From Vicinamibacteria bacterium (GTDB taxonomy: Bacteria > Acidobacteriota > Vicinamibacteria > Vicinamibacterales > UBA8438): a stretch of 32,584 nt of DNA. The notes beneath the pieces were generated by a model. The model saw only the letters and a program-made list of their open reading frames with translations. It did no database searches and had not been told where the DNA came from. Shown here piece after piece: positions 15,572 to 23,516 of the stretch. The number at the start of each line of letters is the position of its first letter. Position 1 is the first letter of the stretch. The DNA is taken from positions 1-32,584 of the forward strand of contig JAJEFC010000165.1 in the NCBI GenBank assembly GCA_022820675.1, written 5' to 3'. Position numbers and translations under genes: made by a program.

Positions 15572-16529
15572 CGTGGGCCGTCGCGGCCGACGGTCCGCGG
15601 CGCGGCGGCGCGAGACGCATCAACCGGCGCTCCTGCTCGACGAGAGCCGCGAGGGCTTCGCGCCGGCCGCAGGCGTCGAAGGCGATCCAGTCGCCGGGCG
15701 CGAGCTGTCCGGCCACGCCGAGGTCCGCCGTGATCACGGTCCCCAGCACCGCGTAGCCGCCGGTCGTCTGCCGATCCGCCATGAGCAGCATCGGCTGGCC
15801 GGAGGGAGGGACCTGAATCGTGCCCGCGGGCGTGGCGGTCGAGAGGACCGGGGCGGAATCGGCGAGGCGGATCGCGGGCCCCTGCAGCCGGTAGCCCATC
15901 CGGTTGGAGTCGGGTCCGACGGTGAAGCGGCCGTCGGGAAGGCGCTCGAGGGCGCCGGCCTCGAACCGCTGCTCGTCCGCGCCCGGCACGAATCGCACCC
16001 TGGCGCCGCCCTCAGGCAGGGGGAACACGGGGGCGCGGCGCCCGCCCCGGACGGGGGCGCCGCCGGGCGCCCCCACGTCCAGCCGGTCGCCGGGCCGGAG
16101 GGGTCGGCCGCCGAGGCCCCCGAGGCGGCTCGCGAGATCGGTGCTCCTGCTGCCGAGGCGCGGGGGCACGTCGATGCCCCCGCGCACCGCGAGGTAGGCG
16201 CGCGCCCCCGCCGTACGCCGGCCGAACCGGAGACGACTCCCCCGGCCGGCGCGGGCCGCGATGCCGGTCTCCATCGGCCGTTCGTCGAGGAACAGGTCGA
16301 ACCGCGCGCCGGCGACGGCGAAGGTCGTGTCGTCGAGGAACTCGACCTCCGGGCCGATCAGGGTCACCTCGAGGGCGGCGCGGCCCGCCGGGTTGCCGAC
16401 GAGCAGGTTGGCGGTCCGGTGGGACACCGGGTCCATGGGGCCGGCGACGGGCACGCCGAGGTGCTGGCAGCCCCACCGGCCGCCGTCCTGCACGGTGGTC
16501 AGGAGCCCCGCCTCCGCCATCCGGATCAC
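15552..16529 (-). CDS. pxpC: 5-oxoprolinase subunit C (biotin-dependent-carboxylase-like)
   Basis: With PxpA and PxpB it forms the ATP-dependent bacterial 5-oxoprolinase that opens pyroglutamate to glutamate; the family was earlier called allophanate-hydrolase subunit 2 or KipA-like. The 325-residue product begins (GTG)IRMAEAGLLTTVQDGGRWG, followed by GVPVAGPMDPVSHRTANLLVGN, the family's most conserved region, then AYLAVRGGIDVPP, SNRMGYRLQGP and a QPMLLMADRQTTGGYAVLGTVI stretch near the C-terminus. GTG 16529 is chosen because homology starts there and the codon overlaps the TGA of the mini-ORF just upstream. Its position inside a murein-recycling gene run is unusual. pxpA is not in the window. 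Confidence 0.9.
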   Translation of the reverse strand: MIRMAEAGLLTTVQDGGRWGCQHLGVPVAGPMDPVSHRTANLLVGNPAGRAALEVTLIGPEVEFLDDTTFAVAGARFDLFLDERPMETGIAARAGRGSRLRFGRRTAGARAYLAVRGGIDVPPRLGSRSTDLASRLGGLGGRPLRPGDRLDVGAPGGAPVRGGRRAPVFPLPEGGARVRFVPGADEQRFEAGALERLPDGRFTVGPDSNRMGYRLQGPAIRLADSAPVLSTATPAGTIQVPPSGQPMLLMADRQTTGGYAVLGTVITADLGVAGQLAPGDWIAFDACGRREALAALVEQERRLMRLAPPRRGPSAATAHGRGETG

Positions 16530-16695
16530 GCCCCGCCTCCCGCCGCCGGCGCCCCGGGCGGCAACGGCTCGAACACGCCGAGGTGCTGGCAGCCCCACCG
16601 GCCGCCGTCCTCCACGGTGGTCGGGAACCCCGCCTCCGCGATCCGGATCACACCCCGCCTCCCGCCGCCGGCGCCCCGGGCGGCAACGGCTCGAA
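16452..16695 (-). repeat. 122-bp tandem duplication across the pxpB/pxpC junction
   Basis: Two copies, 16452-16573 and 16574-16695, are nearly identical (for example GTGCTGGCAGCCCCACCGG and GGGCGGCAACGGCTCGAA occur in both at 122-bp offset) with about ten differences. The unit contains the last 15 codons of pxpB, the GTG/TGA overlap, and the first about 26 codons of pxpC. The high identity indicates a recent event. Confidence 0.95.
16526..16651 (-). CDS. 41-aa mini-ORF created by the junction duplication
   Basis: GTG 16651 overlaps the pxpB stop, and its own TGA (16528-16526) overlaps the pxpC GTG. The peptide is a chimera: the PxpC N-terminus (IRIAEAGFPTTVEDGGRWG) followed by the PxpB C-terminus (FEPLPPGAPAAGGGA). 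Register is kept through the duplication, so a coupled ribosome can still pass from pxpB to pxpC. No function for the peptide is evident. Confidence 0.6.
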   Translation of the reverse strand: MIRIAEAGFPTTVEDGGRWGCQHLGVFEPLPPGAPAAGGGA

Positions 16696-17358
16696 GCGGA
16701 CCCGGTCGCCGGGGCCGACGAGGCCCGGGGGATTGCGCCCGGCGTCGAACATGCGCACCGTGGTGAGGCCGATGAGGCGCCAGCCCCCCGGCGCGGCGGT
16801 CGGGTACACGCCGGTCTGCGCCCCCGCGATGCCAACCGACCCGGCCGGCACCGCAAGGCGGGGGGTGGGGCGCCGGGGCATCGCGATGCGGGGGTCCACG
16901 GTGCCGAGATAGGCGAAGCCGTGGAGATAACCGACCATGTAGACGCGATAGAGGGTCGCGGCGTGACGCCGGACCACCTCGTCGGCCGGACATCCCGCGA
17001 AGGCCGCCACCTCCTCCAGGTCCGGCCCCCCCGCGCCGCCGTAGCGCACCGGGATGACGACCTCCCGCGCCGCGTCGGCGGCGGGCGGCGGCGCCGACGC
17101 GGCCTCCTCGAGCACCGACCACACCCGGCCGGCGTCCGTCCGGAGGGGATCGACGTACACGGTGACCGAGTGGTAGCTGGGGACGATGTCGCGCACGCCC
17201 CGGAGCCGCGCCGCCTCGACCCGCGCCGCCGCCGCCGTCACCCGGGCGTTGACGCCGGGGTCGATGCGCGCCTCGAACTCGAGAGCGACGGCGGCGTCGC
17301 CGGCGGGCCGAATGCGCCAGTCCCGGGCCGGACGCGCCCCGTCGGTCACGGTGTCCAC
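16648..17358 (-). CDS. pxpB: 5-oxoprolinase subunit B (KipI-like)
   Basis: The partner of PxpC in pyroglutamate hydrolysis; KipI of Bacillus is a relative. The 236-residue product shows DWRIRPAGDAAVALEFE at the start, GVRDIVPSYHSVTVYVDP (strongly conserved), VIPVRYGGAGGPDLEEVA, then YRVYMVGYLHGFAYLG and a C-terminal PRLAVPAGSVGIAGAQTGVYP, all typical. The start is a GTG at 17358 with a second in-frame GTG four codons later; the true one is uncertain. It lies 55 bp after mpl, in the same direction. The 3' end is part of the 122-bp duplication. Confidence 0.9.
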   Translation of the reverse strand: MDTVTDGARPARDWRIRPAGDAAVALEFEARIDPGVNARVTAAAARVEAARLRGVRDIVPSYHSVTVYVDPLRTDAGRVWSVLEEAASAPPPAADAAREVVIPVRYGGAGGPDLEEVAAFAGCPADEVVRRHAATLYRVYMVGYLHGFAYLGTVDPRIAMPRRPTPRLAVPAGSVGIAGAQTGVYPTAAPGGWRLIGLTTVRMFDAGRNPPGLVGPGDRVRFEPLPPGAPAAGGGV

Positions 17359-17413
17359 CCTGTCATGGGTTGCTCATTCTGACACGACGCCGAGGAGTCT
17401 GCCGTCGCCCGCG

Positions 17414-18868
17414 TCATGGCCCGTCGGGCCGCGTCTCCGCCGCGCCGGTGCGGCGCCCGGCCCCTTCGCCGCCGGCCGACGACGCCGCGAGCGCGTCGAG
17501 GAGCCGACCGTGGACGCCCCCGAACGCCCCGTTCGACATCACCACGACGAGGTCGCCGTCCCGGGCCTCGTCCGTCACCGCCCGCACGATGTCCGACAGC
17601 TCGGGCAGGAACCGGGCGCGTCCGCCCCCGGCCCGGATCGCCGCCGCCAGCTCCGGCTCGGAAAGGCGCTCGGCGGGCGGCAGGGCCGAGCGGTACACGC
17701 GCCAGATCAGCGTCTCGTCCGCGTCGCCGAAGGCCTCCGCGAACGCCGTCTGGAAGACCCGCCGGCACGCCGTAGCCGACCGGGGCTCGAACAGGGCCCA
17801 GATGCGGCGGGACGGGACCGCCGCCCGCAGCCCCGCCAGCGTCTCGCGCACCGCGGTCGGGTGGTGGGCGAAGTCGTCGTACACGGTCACCCCGCGCTCC
17901 CGCCCCCGGACCTCGAGACGCCGGCGCACGCCGGCGAAGCGGCCGATCGCGTCGATGATCGCGGGGGTCTCCAGTCCGACCGCTCGGGCCACCGCGAAGG
18001 CGGCCAGCATGTTCCGCACGTTGAAGGCCCCGACCAGCGGCATCCGCACCCGCCCGACCGGCGAGCCGCGGTGGACGACCGTCAACCGGGTGCCGTCGGG
18101 GCCCGGCTCGACCTCCGCGGCCCGCCAGTCGGCGTCGCCGGCCAGCCCGAACGTCTCCACGCGGCACGGCGCCCCCTTCGCCATCTCCAGCGCGGCGGGG
18201 CTGTCGGCGCCCACGAGCAGCCGCCCGCGCCGCGGCAGCAGGGCGACGAAGCGGCGGACCGCCACCCGGATCGCCTCGAAGTCGGCATAGATGTCGGCGT
18301 GGTCGAACTCCAGGTTGCCGACCACCGCGATGTCCGGCAGGTACTTCAGGAACTTCGCGGTCTTGTCGAAGAAGGCGCTGTCGTACTCGTCGCCCTCGAT
18401 CACGAACTCGCGGCCCTGCCCCAGGCGGCAGCTCGACCCGAAGTTGCCGGTCACCCCGCCGATGAGGAAGCTCGGGTCGCGCCCGCCCTCGGTGAGCAGC
18501 CACGCCGCGAGCGACGCCGTCGTCGTCTTGCCGTGGGTGCCGGCGACGACGATGGACCGGCGGTCCCACAGCCACGTCTCGCGGACCGTCTCGGGCAGCG
18601 AGCGGTACCGGAGCCCGCGGTCGAGCACCTCCTCGACCTCCGGATTGCCGAGCGACACCGCGTTCCCGACGACCACCAGGTCGATGTCCGCGGTGACGTT
18701 CGCGGCATCGAAGCCGTCCCGGCACGGGATTCCCCGTTCCGCGAGAAAGTCGCTCATCGGCGGATAGACGTGCTGGTCGGAGCCGCCGACCTCGTGCCCC
18801 TCTTCCTTGAGCATGGCGGCCAGGGTGGCCATCGCCGTGCCGCAGATGCCGATCAGGTGGACTTTCAT
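17414..18868 (-). CDS. mpl: UDP-MurNAc:L-Ala-gamma-D-Glu-meso-DAP ligase
   Basis: Murein peptide ligase re-attaches recycled tripeptide to UDP-MurNAc. The 484-residue Mur-ligase begins MKVHLIGICGTAMATLAAML with GGSDQHVYPPMSDFL, diagnostic for Mpl rather than MurC. VAGTHGKTTTASLAAWLL is the ATP P-loop; IGGVTGNFGSSCRLGQG, EGDEYDSAFFDK and NLEFDHADIY are Mpl-specific blocks. RRRLEVRGRERGVTVYDDFAHHPTAV and MSNGAFGGVHGRLL close the fold. The C-terminal 25 residues are a non-conserved tail. It is the clearest marker that this gene run serves peptidoglycan recycling. Confidence 0.96.
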   Translation of the reverse strand: MKVHLIGICGTAMATLAAMLKEEGHEVGGSDQHVYPPMSDFLAERGIPCRDGFDAANVTADIDLVVVGNAVSLGNPEVEEVLDRGLRYRSLPETVRETWLWDRRSIVVAGTHGKTTTASLAAWLLTEGGRDPSFLIGGVTGNFGSSCRLGQGREFVIEGDEYDSAFFDKTAKFLKYLPDIAVVGNLEFDHADIYADFEAIRVAVRRFVALLPRRGRLLVGADSPAALEMAKGAPCRVETFGLAGDADWRAAEVEPGPDGTRLTVVHRGSPVGRVRMPLVGAFNVRNMLAAFAVARAVGLETPAIIDAIGRFAGVRRRLEVRGRERGVTVYDDFAHHPTAVRETLAGLRAAVPSRRIWALFEPRSATACRRVFQTAFAEAFGDADETLIWRVYRSALPPAERLSEPELAAAIRAGGGRARFLPELSDIVRAVTDEARDGDLVVVMSNGAFGGVHGRLLDALAASSAGGEGAGRRTGAAETRPDGP

Positions 18869-18979
18869 CGTCTCTGTCCCGGCGTCGCCCGCCCGCCGAT
18901 CGTCACCCGCCGCTGACGCCGCCGACCACCCGACCCGCGCGGAATTCGCGCCGTTCGCCGCGCAGGCTCGCGGCCGAGG

Positions 18980-19900
18980 TCAGCAGACCGCCGCCTCGGT
19001 CACGGCGAGGCGCGGGCGCCCGCCGCCGACCACCCGGACTTCGACGCCCAGCGGCACCGTCAGGGCCGGTCCCGACGTATGGCCGGTGGGAAACCCGAAC
19101 AGCACCGGTCCCGGAAAGGCGTCGAGCAGATCGGCGACGACGCCGCACGCGGTCAGCTCGCCGCCGGGCTCGTCGCAGCCGGGAAGCTCTCCGCACACGA
19201 CGGCGGCGGCCCGGCCGAGCACCCCGCTTCCGATCAACTGGGTCAGCATGCGGTCTATCCGGAACGGGCGCTCGCCGACGTCGTCGAGCAGCAGCACGTA
19301 GCCGTCGGGCGGGGAGAACGCTTGGGGCGTGCCGAGCGACGCCGCCAACTGGGTGAGGGTGCCCCCGAGCAGGGGGCCGCGCGCGTCGCCCGGCCGGAGC
19401 GTCCGGACCCCGTCGCAGGCCAGCTCCCCCATCGGCGCCGGGGTCGTCAGGCCTCGCAGGAACGAGTCGGAGTCGTAGGCCGCGTCGCCGCCGGCGAGGT
19501 TGACGACCGTCGGTCCGTGGAAGCACACGACCCCGCAGTGGATGGTGAGATAGACGAGGAGGGCGGTGAGGTCACTGTGGCCGATGAACGCCTTCGGCGT
19601 CCCTTCGAGGTCGGCGCGGTCGAGCAGTGGAAGCAACTGCGCGCTCCCGTAGCCGCCCCGGGCGCCGATCACGGCGGCGATGCCGGGGTCGCGCCACGCC
19701 GCGGTCAGGGCCGCGGCCCGGCCCCGGGCCTCTCCCGCCACGTACCCCCGCCGCTCGAAGACCCCGTCGGTGAGCACCGGCTCGAGCCCGAGCCGCGCGA
19801 TCTCGGCCACCCCCCGGTCGAAACGGTCCCGGTCGAACCCGCTGGCCGGCGCCACCACCGCCATCCGGTCGCCGAGCACGAGACGGCGCGGCTTCCGCAT
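18980..19900 (-). CDS. ldcA: LD-carboxypeptidase (peptidase S66)
   Basis: Removes the terminal D-Ala from murein tetrapeptides in the cytoplasm, giving the tripeptide used by Mpl. The 306-residue product has the S66 blocks: VVAPASGFDRDRF, IGARGGYGSAQLLPLLD, FIGHSDLTALL with the nucleophilic Ser, CFHGPTVV, LLLDDVGERPFRIDRML with the catalytic Glu, and FGFPTGHTSGPALTVPLG with the catalytic His. All three catalytic residues are present. ATG 19900 is 95 bp after nagZ; mpl follows 111 bp downstream. Confidence 0.95.
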   Translation of the reverse strand: MRKPRRLVLGDRMAVVAPASGFDRDRFDRGVAEIARLGLEPVLTDGVFERRGYVAGEARGRAAALTAAWRDPGIAAVIGARGGYGSAQLLPLLDRADLEGTPKAFIGHSDLTALLVYLTIHCGVVCFHGPTVVNLAGGDAAYDSDSFLRGLTTPAPMGELACDGVRTLRPGDARGPLLGGTLTQLAASLGTPQAFSPPDGYVLLLDDVGERPFRIDRMLTQLIGSGVLGRAAAVVCGELPGCDEPGGELTACGVVADLLDAFPGPVLFGFPTGHTSGPALTVPLGVEVRVVGGGRPRLAVTEAAVC

Positions 19901-19995
19901 CAGGCGTCGACCTCCGGGATGGCGCGTCGCATGGCGTCAGGACTCGTATCCGCCGCCCCGGGGCGGGAGGTCGGCCGCGGGCGGCGGTGCCGACG

Positions 19996-21084
19996 TCAGG
20001 CCCGCCGCATCGCCTCCGCCAGCGCCCGGTGCTCGTCGGAGCCGATGCGCTCCAGCAACTGCTGGCGAGAGAGCGGACGGCGCGGGCGCTCCCCGGCGAG
20101 GAAGCGCGCCTTGACGCGCTGGTGGCGCGCGCACGCCGCTTCGACGAGGCGCGGGGCGAGGCGGCCGTCCTCGACGGCATGGACGATCGCCTCCAGCACC
20201 GACGCGTGCCGCTCGACCGACGCCCCGCAGACGAGGACGGTGTCGCAGCCGCAGGCGATGGCCTCCACCGCCGCCTCCTCCACCGTCCGGTCGGCGGTGA
20301 TCGCCCCCATCTCCAGATCGTCGGTCATGATGAGTCCGCGGTGGCCGCACTCGCGCCGCAGGATGCCGTCGACGATGGCGCGCGACAGGGTCGCGGGACG
20401 CTCCTCGTCGAGCGCGGGATAGACCACGTGCGCGGTCATCACCGCCGCCGCGTCGGCCGCGACGGCGGCCCGGAACGGCGCCATCTCGTGCGCCCGCAGC
20501 CGCTCCGGGTCGTGCTCGACCACCGGCAGCTCGTCGTGGGAGTCGACCCGGACCGCGCCGTGCCCGGGAAAGTGCTTGGCGCAGGCGGCCACGCCGCCTT
20601 CCTGCAGGCCGGCGACGATGCTCGAGCCGAGCCGCCCCACCGTGTCCGGGCTCGCCGAGAGCGCCCGATCCCCGATCACCGGGTCCGCGGCCTCGTCGAA
20701 GAGATCGAGGACCGGCGCGAAGTCGAGGGTCACCCCGACCGCCGACAGCTCCGCCGCCAAGGCCTGCGCGAAGCGGCGCGCGAGGCCCTCGGCGCCCTGC
20801 CGCCCGAGATGCGCCATGGCCGGCCACTCGGTGAACGGCGCCCGCAGCCGGGCGACCCGCCCCCCTTCCTGGTCGATCCCGACCCACAGGGGGATCTCGC
20901 GCGCAAGCTCCCGGGCCGCGAAGGTCAGCTCCGCGACCTGCTCGGGCGCCTCGACGTTGCGAGCGAACAGAACCACCCCGCCGAGGTCCCATTCGCGCGC
21001 CAGCGCACGGAGCTCCACCGGCACCGTGCATCCGCCGAAGCCGGCCATCATCACCTGCCCCACCTGGCGATGCAGCGGACTCAT
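19996..21084 (-). CDS. nagZ: Beta-N-acetylglucosaminidase NagZ (GH3)
   Basis: Cleaves GlcNAc from GlcNAc-anhydroMurNAc-peptides in the cytoplasm during murein recycling. The 362-residue GH3 domain carries GIDQEGGRVARLR, LDFAPVLDL, a KHFPGHGAVRVDSHDELPVV stretch with the catalytic His loop specific to NagZ, and IMTDDLEMGAI with the nucleophilic Asp. No signal peptide is seen, as expected for NagZ. AGAGGA precedes ATG 21084. It is the first gene of the leftward nagZ-ldcA-mpl-pxpB-pxpC-murB-murA run; the divergent gap to the kinase gene (21085-21414) would hold its promoter, of which I see no clear example. Confidence 0.95.
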   Translation of the reverse strand: MSPLHRQVGQVMMAGFGGCTVPVELRALAREWDLGGVVLFARNVEAPEQVAELTFAARELAREIPLWVGIDQEGGRVARLRAPFTEWPAMAHLGRQGAEGLARRFAQALAAELSAVGVTLDFAPVLDLFDEAADPVIGDRALSASPDTVGRLGSSIVAGLQEGGVAACAKHFPGHGAVRVDSHDELPVVEHDPERLRAHEMAPFRAAVAADAAAVMTAHVVYPALDEERPATLSRAIVDGILRRECGHRGLIMTDDLEMGAITADRTVEEAAVEAIACGCDTVLVCGASVERHASVLEAIVHAVEDGRLAPRLVEAACARHQRVKARFLAGERPRRPLSRQQLLERIGSDEHRALAEAMRRA

Positions 21085-21243
21085 GACCGTCCGTTCCTCT
21101 CGTATCGGAAGGGATGCGGGCGGCGCCGGCGGCGCCGGCGTCTCGGGCCGGCGACCGGGCGGGGCGGGCCGGTATCCGGCCTCGCGCAGCGGAAACGCTC
21201 TCTCGTCACGACGGGTCTACCCCGCGGGCGGTCGCGCCGTCCC

Positions 21244-21317
21244 GCGGAATCGTCGCCTGACGGCTCCGTTCGGCGCCCAACCCCGCAGGAGTCCGCGCCG
21301 TTCCACGGCGCCGACTC
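21244..21317 (-). repeat. P-Q repeat in the divergent nagZ/kinase gap
   Basis: Read on +, a Q tail (GGAATCGTCGCCTGACGGCT, then CGGCGCCCAACCCCGCA) is at 21244-21287 and P (arms GGAGTCCGCGCCG and CGGCGCCGACTC) at 21288-21317. P-to-Q direction is -, into nagZ. This is the only copy not lying downstream of a gene. Confidence 0.8.
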
Positions 21318-21402
21318 GCGGTGGCGGCAGCGGAACCCTCGATCTGGAGCGGCCGGAGATGGCCGGGGCGGACCGGCCGACGGAAGGACGACACCCTGCG
21401 AT

Positions 21403-21408
21403 TATAAT
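21403..21408 (+). promoter_or_regulatory. -10-like box giving a leaderless kinase mRNA
   Basis: A perfect TATAAT ends 6 nt before the GTG at 21415, so the first transcribed base would be the G of the start codon. There is no Shine-Dalgarno and no clear -35. Confidence 0.5.
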
Positions 21409-21414
21409 GCCCCG

Positions 21415-22413
21415 GTGCAAGTGCGCGCGTCGGCCCCCACCCGCATAGACTTGGCGGGGGGCACCCTCGACATCTGGCCCCTGTACCTCTTCCACCCGGG
21501 CGCGCAGACGGTGAACGCGGCCATCGTGCAGCGCGCCGCCTGCACGGTGTCGACGAGCCCGGACGGCCGCGTGCAGATCGTGTCGGAGGACACCGGCGCC
21601 GGCCTCCGCGCCGACACGTGGCGCCGGCTCGCCACCGACGGAGACAACCGCCTGCTCGCCCACGTCGTCCGGTTCTTCGAGGTCGACGGCGTGCGCGTGG
21701 CGACGCGCGCGGCATCGCCGCTGGGGGCGGGCATCGCCGGGTCCTCCGCCCTCAACGTCGCGGTGTGCGCGGTGCTCGCCGAGTGGTGCCGGCGCACCTT
21801 CCCGCCCGAGGAGCTCCTGACCCTGGCGATGAACCTGGAGGCCCGGACGCTGGGCATCCCGACCGGCGTGCAGGACTACCGGCCCGCCTGCTACGGCGGC
21901 ATCGCGGCCGTCGAGCTCGGGCCGGCGGGAATCCGCCGGGTCCCCCTCGACGTCGACCCCGCCGAGCTCGAACGCCGCATCGTCCTCGCCTACAGCGGCG
22001 ATTCGCGGTCGTCGGGCATCAACAACTGGGAGATTACCCGGCGGCACATCGAGGGCGACTCGACGGTCGTCGCGCACCTCGGGCGCATCGCGGAGATCGC
22101 GGCGGCGACCCGGGACGCCCTGACCCGTCACGACTGGACCGCGCTGGCGCGGCAGGTGGCGCTGGAATGGCGCGAGCGACAGGCCCTCGCCCCCGGGGTG
22201 ACCACCCCGGCCATCGACCGGCTGTTCGCGGCCGCGACCGCGGCCGGCGCGACGGCCGGCAAGGTCTGCGGCGCGGGCGGCGGCGGCTGCGTCTTCTTCC
22301 TCGTCGACCCGGACCGCCGCGACGCCGTGCGCGACGCGCTGGCGAGCGCCGGCGCCCGCCTCCTCGACAGCCCCATCGACCTCGACGGCCTCCGCGTCGA
22401 GAGGCTCGACTGA
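21415..22413 (+). CDS. GHMP-family sugar kinase
   Basis: The product has 332 residues and the three GHMP motifs: VRASAPTRIDLAGGTLDIWPLY (substrate end), SPLGAGIAGSSALNVAV (ATP-binding loop), and KVCGAGGGGCVFFLVDPD. Overall it resembles the heptose-7-phosphate/fucokinase-like branch (HddA type), but the substrate cannot be read from sequence. It diverges from a murein-recycling run, so phosphorylation of a recycled amino sugar such as GlcNAc or MurNAc is an attractive guess and no more than that. Start GTG 21415 (another GTG is two codons later) follows a TATAAT box by 6 nt. The 3' end, with a small GTCGAG-AGG-CTCGAC hairpin before the stop, is repeated downstream in a 182-bp tandem duplication. 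Confidence 0.88.
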   Translation: MQVRASAPTRIDLAGGTLDIWPLYLFHPGAQTVNAAIVQRAACTVSTSPDGRVQIVSEDTGAGLRADTWRRLATDGDNRLLAHVVRFFEVDGVRVATRAASPLGAGIAGSSALNVAVCAVLAEWCRRTFPPEELLTLAMNLEARTLGIPTGVQDYRPACYGGIAAVELGPAGIRRVPLDVDPAELERRIVLAYSGDSRSSGINNWEITRRHIEGDSTVVAHLGRIAEIAAATRDALTRHDWTALARQVALEWRERQALAPGVTTPAIDRLFAAATAAGATAGKVCGAGGGGCVFFLVDPDRRDAVRDALASAGARLLDSPIDLDGLRVERLD

Positions 22414-22712
22414 CGACCTTCCAGGGGCATTCCAGCGGGGGCCGCAACCGGGATGAGGACACCACGATCTTCGGGCCCCCGAGCCAGCTCCCGCCCGGAC
22501 CCGGCAAGGAGACAGAGGATGTTCGGGCGGCCTCTCGGGGGCTTCCCAAGAGCCCGATCGACCCGACGGCCTCGTCGAGAGGCTCGACTGACGACCTTCC
22601 AGGGGCTCTTCCGGCGGAGGCTTCAACCCGGATCAGGACACTGCGATCTTCGGGCCCCGAGCCAGCTCCCGCCCGGACCGTCAAGGAGACGGCAGCGCGT
22701 CTTCGGCGGCCG
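22369..22712 (+). repeat. 182-bp tandem duplication of the kinase gene 3' end
   Basis: Copy 1 begins at 22369, inside the kinase gene, and copy 2 at 22551. Both carry AGCCC(C/G)ATCGAC, the hairpin GTCGAGAGGCTCGAC with the TGA, ACGACCTTCCAGGGG, GATCTTCGGGCCCC and AGCCAGCTCCCGCCCGGACC. Copy 2 ends at the rodZ-like stop. It fills the whole 299-bp convergent gap. Copies differ by small indels and substitutions, so the event is older than the 122-bp one. Confidence 0.9.
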
Positions 22713-23516
22713 TCACGGCTCCACGTAGCTGAGGTAGTTCGCGTGCGTGATCGTGGCCGTCGCCACCTCGCCCCGGCCGCCCAGCGAACGCGCGGTCTGC
22801 CCGTTGATCAGGAATTCGAACTGCCCGGCGTTGCCGATGTTGATGGTGATTTCGTCCTCGGCTTCGTAGGACTCCTCTTCGCCGGCCTGCATGATGCGCG
22901 ACAGCACGCGTTCGCCGTCCACCGTCATCGACACCCAGCTCTCGCCGCGGGGTCGCAGCACGATGGCGAGGGGCTCTCGAGCCGCCGCCGTTTCCTCGAC
23001 CGCGACCGGCGCGGGGGGCGACGGGGGGACAGGATCGGCCACCGACGCGACCGGGCCGCCGGCTTGTCCCTGCGCCGGGGAGACGGTCGAGGTGCCGCGC
23101 AGCCCCAGGAACAGCAGTCCCGCCAGGGGCACGCCGATGATGAGGAGCTTGAACACGGTCTCGACCACCTGCCGGCGGCTGGGCATCTGCTCCTCGTCGA
23201 TCCGGACCGGGTCGTTGGCGGCCTCGGCGGGCGCCTGCGCCATGAAGTCGCGGGTCGTCTGTTCGGGATCCAGGCCGACCTCGCTCGCGTAGGCCCGGAC
23301 GAAGGCGCGCGTGAAGATGCCGCCCGGCAGCGGATCGAAGTCGTTCTGCTCGAGGGCCTCCAGCGCGCCGATGGAGATCTTCGTCGTGGAGGCGATGTCC
23401 CGGAGCTCCATGTTCCTGGCCTCGCGCGCCTCGCGAAGACGCGCCCCCACGTTCGCGGCCGAGTCGCGCGAGGGCCCGGAATCGGTGGGCATGACGTTCA
23501 GTGTCTCTCCGAGCAT
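22713..23516 (-). CDS. RodZ-like membrane protein with HTH and C-terminal beta domain
   Basis: The product has 267 residues in RodZ order. A cytoplasmic Xre-type helix-turn-helix comes first (about 25-90: NVGARLREAREARNMELRDIA, LEALEQNDFDPLPGGIFTRAFVRAYA). A charged linker is followed by one transmembrane helix (about 139-158, LLIIGVPLAGLLFLGL). A Pro-rich periplasmic stretch leads to a C-terminal domain (LRPRGESWVSMTVDGERV to QFEFLING) like DUF4115 of RodZ. RodZ links MreB to the envelope and sets cell shape. ATG 23516 has GGAG 8 nt upstream and overlaps thiE by 19 bp; ATG 23492 is the alternative. Confidence 0.85.
   Translation of the reverse strand: MLGETLNVMPTDSGPSRDSAANVGARLREAREARNMELRDIASTTKISIGALEALEQNDFDPLPGGIFTRAFVRAYASEVGLDPEQTTRDFMAQAPAEAANDPVRIDEEQMPSRRQVVETVFKLLIIGVPLAGLLFLGLRGTSTVSPAQGQAGGPVASVADPVPPSPPAPVAVEETAAAREPLAIVLRPRGESWVSMTVDGERVLSRIMQAGEEESYEAEDEITINIGNAGQFEFLINGQTARSLGGRGEVATATITHANYLSYVEP

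Noticed and set aside
22414..22712. Possible small gene in the kinase-rodZ gap.
   Set aside because: The sequence is a duplicate of the kinase gene end plus non-coding sequence; no frame is preserved between copies.
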